In this document: positions 1 to 4,060 of the stretch, piece after piece
Layout: each line of letters starts with the position of its first letter
How positions within the stretch are numbered: the first letter of the stretch is position 1
NCBI GenBank assembly: GCA_027010005.1
Contig: JALVCM010000036.1
Span: forward strand, 1 to 5,588
Length of the DNA stretch: 5,588 bases
From: Thiohalobacter sp.
Lineage (GTDB): Bacteria > Pseudomonadota > Gammaproteobacteria > DSM-19610
Reading direction: 5' to 3'
The notes under the pieces: generated by a model
What the model was told of the DNA's origin: nothing
Database searches by the model: none
What the model saw: only the letters and a program-made list of their open reading frames with translations
Made by a program: the position numbers and the translations under genes

Positions 1-55
1 GACGGCTACGAATCCACCGGTGTGAAGCATTCGATAATCAGAGGTCATAAAACGG
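1..55. other. Leader or tail of an upstream gene, unresolved
   Basis: These 55 bases precede the TerC gene. Frame 1 stays open from the window edge into the gene, frame 2 stops at 23-25 and frame 3 stops at 48-50, so the tail of an upstream gene could end here. No residue pattern is recognisable in any frame. GAGG at 41-44 is the only ribosome-binding-like sequence, 11 bases before the ATG at 56. I see no convincing promoter and no recognisable part of a manganese (yybP-ykoY) riboswitch, but most of any leader would lie outside the window. Confidence 0.3.
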
Positions 56-844
56 ATGGAAGGACTGTTTACACTCGAAAACCTGTTTACACTCGGTATG
101 CTGGTTATACTGCAGGCAGTACTTGGTTTTGACAACCTGCTCTATATCTCACTTGAGTCAAAACGCGTCAGGCTGGACCAGCAGTCATCACTGCGTCGCT
201 GGGGCATCGGGCTGGCGGTTGCGCTGAGGCTGGTTTTATTGCTGCTGCTGCTCAAGGTCCTGTCTCTGTTCCAGGACACGCTGTTCTCGATCAATATGGA
301 AGGACTGATTACCGGTGCATTCAACTTGCACGGAATTGTTGTCTTCGTAGGCGGTATCTTTATTCTGTACACCGCGATCAAGGAGATCAGTCATATGATG
401 CTGCTCGAGGCCGGTGATCACATGGAACGCAAGCCGAGTTCCTACACCTATGTACTGACGTCCGTTATTATCATGAATGCCGTGTTCTCGTTTGACTCCA
501 TGCTGAGCGCCATGGCGCTGACCGATAATTACGTGATCATGGCGACGGCCATTCTCGTGGGCGGCATATTGATGATCTGGCTGGCCGACCACGTTACCGA
601 GTTCCTGAAAAAGAACCGCATGTATGAAGTGGTAGGCCTGTTTATCCTGTTCCTGGTCGGTGTCATGTTATTGTCGGAAGGCAGTCATGTCTCCCATTTA
701 ACCCTGTTTGGCCATGCGGTTACTCCGATGAGCAAGTCCACTTTCTATCTGGTGATTTTTGTCATGATTACAATCGATATTGTGCAATCGCGTTACCAGA
801 AAAAACTGATTGCGCAGGCCGAAAAACAGGGGCTGGTCGACTAA
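56..844 (+). CDS. TerC-family integral membrane protein
   Basis: A 262-residue, very hydrophobic protein of the TerC family (LysE-like transporter superfamily) in the cytoplasmic membrane. Characterised relatives such as Alx and the Mee proteins export manganese; others are tied to tellurite resistance. The hallmark is two similar half-motifs with a membrane-embedded Asp: LGFDNLLYIS with Asp26-Asn27 near the N-terminus, and VFSFDSMLSA with Asp147-Ser148 in the middle. About seven membrane segments are visible, near residues 10-30, 48-70, 90-108, 131-152, 158-177, 190-207 and 227-245. A charged loop (about 109-130) and a short basic C-terminus separate or follow them. The ATG at 56 is the first in frame, with a weak GAGG 11 bases upstream; a start at Met15 would cut into the first helix. 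The family is secure, but the substrate cannot be read from sequence. sqr follows 97 bases downstream on the same strand. Confidence 0.9.
   Translation: MEGLFTLENLFTLGMLVILQAVLGFDNLLYISLESKRVRLDQQSSLRRWGIGLAVALRLVLLLLLLKVLSLFQDTLFSINMEGLITGAFNLHGIVVFVGGIFILYTAIKEISHMMLLEAGDHMERKPSSYTYVLTSVIIMNAVFSFDSMLSAMALTDNYVIMATAILVGGILMIWLADHVTEFLKKNRMYEVVGLFILFLVGVMLLSEGSHVSHLTLFGHAVTPMSKSTFYLVIFVMITIDIVQSRYQKKLIAQAEKQGLVD
65..95 (+). repeat. 18-base-period direct repeat inside the TerC N-terminus
   Basis: CTGTTTACACTCG occurs perfectly at 65-77 and again at 83-95. The period is 18 bases, so it stays in frame and encodes LFTL-EN-LFTL. It looks like a small in-frame tandem duplication next to the start codon. 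It does not disrupt the gene. Confidence 0.7.
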
Positions 845-879
845 CTTGACTGAAGTCAATTACCTGCTATTAGTCAGGT
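844..879. promoter_or_regulatory. Nested inverted repeats upstream of sqr
   Basis: Three pairings overlap here. TTGACT-GA-AGTCAA (846-859) is a perfect inverted repeat. ACCTG (862-866) pairs with CAGGT (875-879) across 8 bases. ACTTGACT (844-851) can also pair with AGTCAGGT (872-879), 8 pairs with one G-U. There is no T-run, so this is not an ordinary terminator for the TerC gene. A dimeric repressor or activator site for sqr is the more natural reading, but no regulator can be named. Confidence 0.4.
846..873 (+). promoter_or_regulatory. Candidate sigma70-type promoter for sqr
   Basis: TTGACT at 846-851 matches five of six bases of a -35 box. After 16 bases comes TATTAG at 868-873, preceded by the extended -10 dinucleotide TG at 865-866. 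Transcription would begin near 880, giving a leader of about 60 bases before the GTG at 942. The -35 box is the left arm of the perfect inverted repeat at 846-859, so a protein bound there would cover the promoter. Inferred from pattern only. Confidence 0.45.
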
Positions 880-927
880 GTTAGCATTTTCACAAGAAGG
901 GTGGTTGCGGTTCCGTCCGGGCAGGTC

Positions 928-935
928 AAGGAGGT
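928..935 (+). promoter_or_regulatory. Strong ribosome binding site that fixes the GTG start of sqr
   Basis: AAGGAGGT at 928-935 is an almost ideal anti-16S match, placed 6 bases before GTG at 942. It settles the choice of a GTG start and suggests high translation. Confidence 0.9.
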
Positions 936-941
936 GGTAAA

Positions 942-2216
942 GTGGCTAATATTGTCGTTCTCGGTGCAGGCATCGGTGGGTTACCGGCTGCCTATGAGTT
1001 ACGTGAAGTCCTCGGCAAGGAGCACGAAATCACGGTTGTGAATGCCAACGACTACTTTCAGTTTGTACCCTCCAATCCCTGGCTGGCCGTAGGCTGGCGC
1101 AAGCGGGAACAGATTACCCTCCCCATCGGGACGTATTTGTCGAAGCACGGTATCCGGTTTGTTCAGGGCTGGGTCGAAACCATCGACACAGAGGCCAACA
1201 AGCTGATATTGAAGGAAGGCGCTGAAGTCGAGTACGACTATCTGGTCATCACCACCGGCCCGCGCCTGGCTTTTGATGAGGTCGAAGGCACGGGTCCTGT
1301 CAATGGGTTTACCCAGTCAGTGTGTACGGTCGATCACGCTGAAAAAGCCTACCAGGATTTTCTGAAGCTCAGGGAGTCACCCGGCCCCGTGGTTGTCGGT
1401 GCGGTACAGTTTGCCAGCTGTTTCGGGCCAGCCTATGAGTATGCCGCTATTCTTGATACAGAGCTGCGCAGGCAACGTGTACGTGACAAGGTGCCGATGA
1501 CATTTGTGACCAGTGAGCCGTATATCGGGCATCTGGGACTCGGTGGAGTGGGTGACTCAAAGGGTATGCTGGAACACGAATTGCGCAACCGCCACATCAA
1601 TTTCATAACCAATGCCCGTGTCAATCGGGTTGAGGAAGGCAAGATGTTCGTCGAACAGCTCGATGAACAGGGTGAGATAGCCAGTCAGCATGAACTGGAA
1701 TTCAAACACGCCATGTTGCTGCCGGGCTTCAAGGGCGTTGACCCGGTCGCTGCCGTTGACGGGCTGTGTAACCCGCGTGGCTTCGTCATTGTGGATGAGC
1801 ACCAGCGCAGCCCGAAATACCCGAATATCTTCTCTGCCGGCGTCTGTATTGCCATTCCACCTGTCGAGGCAACACCCGTACCAACCGGCGCACCGAAAAC
1901 CGGTTACATGATCGAATCGATGGTGACTGCCATCGTTCAGAACATCAAGGCCGAACTGACCGGTTACCCGGTTGCCTCCAAGGCGACCTGGAATGCCTTC
2001 TGCCTGGCGGACCTCGGTGATACCGGCGCTGCGTTTATTGCAGTCCCCCAGATCCCGCCACGCAATACGACCTGGTTCAAGAAAGGCAAGTGGGTGCATT
2101 ACGCCAAGATTGCGTTTGAAAAATACTTCCTGCACAAAATGAAGCAGGGTATTTCCGAGCCTGTATTTGAAAAGTGGGCGCTGAAGCTGATCGGGCTGGC
2201 CCGGATCAAGTCCTGA
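942..2216 (+). CDS. sqr: Sulfide:quinone oxidoreductase, type I, GTG start
   Basis: A 424-residue flavoprotein that oxidises sulfide to sulfur or polysulfide and reduces membrane quinone. It is peripheral to the membrane, on the periplasmic side in characterised relatives. The N-terminal FAD-binding GAGIGG fold is at residues 8-13. The NDYFQFVPSNPW block (36-47), SEPYIGHLG (191-199) and PVPTGAPKTGYMIESM (312-327) are all typical of type I SQR. The three redox cysteines are present at Cys128 (SVCTVDHA), Cys160 (ASCFGPAYEY) and Cys354 (NAFCLADLGD), in line with Cys128/160/356 of the Acidithiobacillus ferrooxidans enzyme. His132 and His197 also match. The C-terminal 385-424 region carries the helices that dock to the membrane and quinone. 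The start aligns with known SQRs and has a near-perfect ribosome binding site. The length is normal and nothing is missing. Additional cysteines lie at 276 and 302. The gene ends 5 bases from the convergent coiled-coil gene. Confidence 0.96.
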   Translation: MANIVVLGAGIGGLPAAYELREVLGKEHEITVVNANDYFQFVPSNPWLAVGWRKREQITLPIGTYLSKHGIRFVQGWVETIDTEANKLILKEGAEVEYDYLVITTGPRLAFDEVEGTGPVNGFTQSVCTVDHAEKAYQDFLKLRESPGPVVVGAVQFASCFGPAYEYAAILDTELRRQRVRDKVPMTFVTSEPYIGHLGLGGVGDSKGMLEHELRNRHINFITNARVNRVEEGKMFVEQLDEQGEIASQHELEFKHAMLLPGFKGVDPVAAVDGLCNPRGFVIVDEHQRSPKYPNIFSAGVCIAIPPVEATPVPTGAPKTGYMIESMVTAIVQNIKAELTGYPVASKATWNAFCLADLGDTGAAFIAVPQIPPRNTTWFKKGKWVHYAKIAFEKYFLHKMKQGISEPVFEKWALKLIGLARIKS

Positions 2217-2227
2217 TCTGCTCAGGA
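2211..2227. terminator. Weak bidirectional hairpin containing both stop codons
   Basis: TCCTGA-TCTGC-TCAGGA forms a 6-pair stem with a 5-base loop. The left arm contains the TGA of sqr (2214-2216) and the right arm contains the stop of the convergent gene (2222-2224, read on the minus strand). An overlapping alternative, GATCA-AGTCC-TGATC, lies at 2204-2218. Neither strand has a T-run after it, so any termination here would be weak or Rho-assisted. Confidence 0.3.
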
Positions 2228-3340
2228 GTTGACCTCTTCATAGAGCGTCAGGTATTCCTGTTCCATGGCGGCATATTTTTCTTCCAGTGACTTGATCTGA
2301 CGGTTCTTGTCCTCAAGCTCGCTCCTGAGCGTTTCGAGTTGTTCCTGCGGTTCCGGATTTTTCTCGTCGGCCGTCGTGTCGGCCTGGTAGACGGATTCAC
2401 TTTCACCCAGTTTCAGCAGTGACTTGATCTGTTCCTGCAGGAACTGGTTTTCTTCCTCCAGTACCTGGATACACATATTCATGTCGCGGTTTGCCAGGTC
2501 GAACTGGTCAAGTGTCGTCTGGAGTGCTTCAGCCTTTTCCGCCTCCAGGTGAAGGTCATCGACCAGGTGGTGCAGTTCAAAAATCTTTCTCTTTTGCTTG
2601 TCGAGTTGCGCAGCAAGTTCCGAGGTTGTTTCATCCTTCTCTTCCTGGCTGTGGGTATCCTGTCTGGCTGTTTTTGCCAGTTCATCCGATTGCGATTCCA
2701 GCTGGTCGAGCTCAGCCTGTAACCGGTCACGCTGTTCATTCATTGTGTCAAGCAGCGTCTGGAGCGCTTCGGAACGTTCCGCTTCGGGTATCAGCGCCTC
2801 GAGTTGATCGGAGAGTTTCTGCCGACTGGTTTCAAGTTCCTGCAGTTGTTTCTTCATGCTGAAGAAATGATCACGGAATTTTTCCAGGCGTTTGATTTTC
2901 TCCCGGAGCTTTGCCAGGTCATCTCCGTCTTCGGCCGGTTCTTCAGTAGTTTCTTCAGGTGGTGTAAAAAGTTCGGTGATATGTTGCCAGCGCCTGTCCG
3001 GGTAATCATTACACAGTTCGACGACCTTCTTTTCGGCTTCCAGGAGTGACAGGCGGTAGCGGATTGCCTCGACAGTCGGGTCGTCGGGCGCTGTTCCGGT
3101 TTCAGCGGCACCACTTGCCTCGAGCTGGTCTCGCGATTCCAGAATGAGGTTTTCCAGGTAGGGCAGATAGCCGGAAGTGATGGAGTCAAAAGCTTCGTTG
3201 TCGGGTGGAGAATCTTCACGTGCCAATTCCTGGAGACGTGCCAGCAGTTGCCTGCGGTTCCGGTTTAACAGGAAAACAGCAATACCCAGCAGTACTGCCA
3301 GTTCCAGGCTAACAAAGAGAAAAACTTCTACCGCGTCCAT
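2222..3340 (-). CDS. Membrane-anchored coiled-coil protein of unknown function
   Basis: A 372-residue protein I do not recognise as a named family. A single N-terminal membrane segment (about residues 5-25) is followed by the basic stretch NRNRRQ, which predicts a cytoplasmic body. Residues 32-75 are probably helical, and 76-89 plus 127-140 are acidic, proline-bearing linkers. Three long heptad-like coiled-coil blocks follow at about 142-225, 236-312 and 331-370, rich in Glu, Gln, Leu and Lys. Residues 187-207 and 267-287 are similar (A-E-x-x-E-A-L-Q-T-x-L-D, then R-D) and lie exactly 80 residues apart, suggesting an internal duplication. A scaffold role in the envelope or in cell division or polarity would suit the shape, but nothing specific supports it. 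AGGAG at 3351-3355 (minus strand) lies 10 bases before the ATG and supports this start. The 3' end is 5 bases from the stop of sqr. Confidence 0.85.
   Translation of the reverse strand: MDAVEVFLFVSLELAVLLGIAVFLLNRNRRQLLARLQELAREDSPPDNEAFDSITSGYLPYLENLILESRDQLEASGAAETGTAPDDPTVEAIRYRLSLLEAEKKVVELCNDYPDRRWQHITELFTPPEETTEEPAEDGDDLAKLREKIKRLEKFRDHFFSMKKQLQELETSRQKLSDQLEALIPEAERSEALQTLLDTMNEQRDRLQAELDQLESQSDELAKTARQDTHSQEEKDETTSELAAQLDKQKRKIFELHHLVDDLHLEAEKAEALQTTLDQFDLANRDMNMCIQVLEEENQFLQEQIKSLLKLGESESVYQADTTADEKNPEPQEQLETLRSELEDKNRQIKSLEEKYAAMEQEYLTLYEEVNS
2507..2786 (-). repeat. Diverged internal repeat in the coiled-coil gene
   Basis: The 40 bases at 2507-2546 align without gaps to 2747-2786, exactly 240 bases (80 codons) away, with 29 of 40 identical by hand count. 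Differences fall at many third positions and the encoded segments remain alike, so this is an old in-frame duplication rather than a mobile repeat. The extent beyond the 40 bases is unclear, since coiled-coil sequence is naturally repetitive. Confidence 0.5.
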
Positions 3341-3349
3341 GGCTTAACG

Positions 3350-3375
3350 GCTCCTGGCGGGCAGGAGCACTCCTG
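3350..3375 (-). promoter_or_regulatory. Leader hairpin that can hide the ribosome binding site of the coiled-coil gene
   Basis: Read on the minus strand, the leader carries CAGGAG (3375-3370), CTCCTG (3367-3362) and CAGGAG (3356-3351) in that order. The second and third pair as GCTCCTG-CCCGC-CAGGAGC, a 7-pair GC-rich stem with a 5-base loop (3368-3350), and this buries the Shine-Dalgarno AGGAG. The first and second can instead pair as CAGGA-GTGC-TCCTG, which would free it. The three-element arrangement is seen directly; a regulatory role is inferred. Confidence 0.5.
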
Positions 3376-3388
3376 TTACACGCTATCT

Positions 3389-3394
3389 ATTATA
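3389..3394 (-). promoter_or_regulatory. Candidate -10 box for the coiled-coil gene
   Basis: The minus strand reads a perfect TATAAT at 3394-3389, preceded by a run of seven A (3402-3396). At 17-base spacing the -35 position reads TGCCTG, which is poor, so an activator would be needed or the box is fortuitous. A start near 3382 would give a leader of about 42 bases that contains the whole hairpin at 3350-3375. Read-through from the lipoprotein gene is equally possible. Confidence 0.35.
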
Positions 3395-3418
3395 GTTTTT
3401 TTCGGCACAATCAGGCAG

Positions 3419-3895
3419 TTACTTGAATTTTGCCACGTCACCCTGGTTCAGCCGGTAGCGCAAGGTCTGCGTAAATGTTCCATCATGATTATTGACGGAT
3501 GTCATATCACCCCGGATACCGGCGTAGTGGTCTGTTCCACCAACGATACTGAGCGTTGAAGTCCCTTCATCGAACTCCCGCCCGGCAACCTGGATAGTTC
3601 CGTTCCTGAAGCTGAGTGTCCACTGGCACTGAAAACTGTGACCCACCCGGGTGCGAATGCATATGCCACTGTTATTACCGACGGGCTTCCTGTTTTTATC
3701 CAGTAACGGCTGATCGAAGACCAGGATGTCGCCGACCGAGTCACCTGGGTCCCCTGTATCGATAAGCTGAGCCTTGTCCGTACGCGCATCCGCATAAGTA
3801 ACAAGTGTTTGTGGGACTGCCGGTGCGCATGCGGTGATCAGCAGTGCAGATGTCAATGCATCACGATGTTTCCGAATGTGACTGCCAATGAGCAT
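3419..3895 (-). CDS. Putative lipoprotein with an allene oxide cyclase/dirigent-like barrel
   Basis: A 158-residue exported protein. The N-terminus has a basic stretch (His-Ile-Arg-Lys-His-Arg, residues 6-11), a short hydrophobic core (ALTSALLI) and a lipobox-like ITAC with Cys23, followed by Ala, which would favour outer-membrane sorting. The mature part matches the allene oxide cyclase-like/dirigent barrel: GDILVFDQPLLD (55-66), an NSGICIRTR strand (75-83), FQCQWTLSF (88-96), GTIQVAGREF (99-108) and the hallmark STLSIVGGTDHYAGIRGDM (113-131). Cys79 and Cys90 could form a disulfide. Bacterial members are mostly uncharacterised; plant relatives bind or direct hydrophobic substrates, so a ligand-binding envelope role is only a guess. 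No Shine-Dalgarno is visible before the ATG, and a candidate promoter lies directly upstream. The coiled-coil gene follows 78 bases downstream with no terminator between. The signal core is short, so cleavage type is less certain than the fold. Confidence 0.75.
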   Translation of the reverse strand: MLIGSHIRKHRDALTSALLITACAPAVPQTLVTYADARTDKAQLIDTGDPGDSVGDILVFDQPLLDKNRKPVGNNSGICIRTRVGHSFQCQWTLSFRNGTIQVAGREFDEGTSTLSIVGGTDHYAGIRGDMTSVNNHDGTFTQTLRYRLNQGDVAKFK

Positions 3896-4060
3896 CCGTA
3901 CTGTATATTACAGAGACGATCGGGTTGCAACTGGCATGCGGACAGGAGTAATCTCGATATCCGCGCTGTGTTCAGGGGAATACCTGTTCATCTGCGGGGG
4001 GAGTCTCTGCACGAAATTAGTCGCCTTTTTAATAAAAATATTTTATAGCGAGAAACTCGC
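3896..4060. promoter_or_regulatory. Divergent spacer with two inverted repeats before the CHASE2 gene
   Basis: This 165-base spacer should hold promoters for both flanking genes. TGTTCA is repeated at 3969-3974 and 3985-3990, flanking CAGG (3973-3976) and CCTG (3983-3986). An AT-rich island runs from about 4025 to 4047 and contains ATAAAA-ATA-TTTTAT (4032-4046). Directly after it, GCGAG-AAA-CTCGC (4048-4060) forms a small hairpin that touches the ATG of the CHASE2 gene. TTAGTC (4017-4022) with TATTTT (4039-4044) at 16-base spacing is the best rightward promoter I can suggest, and it is weak. Confidence 0.4.
3902..3930 (-). promoter_or_regulatory. Candidate promoter giving a leaderless lipoprotein mRNA
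   Basis: The minus strand reads TTGCAA at 3930-3925, then 17 bases, then TATACA at 3907-3902. The first matches -35 in four of six bases and the second matches -10 in four of six. Transcription would start about 6-7 bases later, at or next to the A of the ATG at 3895, which agrees with the lack of a Shine-Dalgarno. TAATAT (3910-3905) is an alternative -10 at a short spacing. Confidence 0.4.

Noticed and set aside
1..55. Manganese (yybP-ykoY) riboswitch upstream of the TerC gene
   Set aside because: Some TerC genes have one, but the 55 visible bases show no part of the motif that I can recognise. It could still lie outside the window.
238..253. CTG triplet repeat in the TerC gene
   Set aside because: It encodes a leucine run inside a membrane helix, as expected for this family, and is short.
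1557..2135. 192-codon minus-strand open frame inside sqr
   Set aside because: It is the antisense shadow of a highly conserved enzyme, and its translation is low-complexity and unlike any protein family.
2479..3219. Several open frames on both strands within the coiled-coil gene
   Set aside because: They are alternative-frame shadows. The 2222-3340 frame alone has a membrane anchor, heptads and a ribosome binding site.
3396..3402. Run of seven T on the plus strand as a terminator tail
   Set aside because: The nearest strong hairpin (3350-3368) ends 27 bases before the T-run, and no plus-strand gene ends there. On the minus strand the same bases are an A-run ahead of a -10 box.
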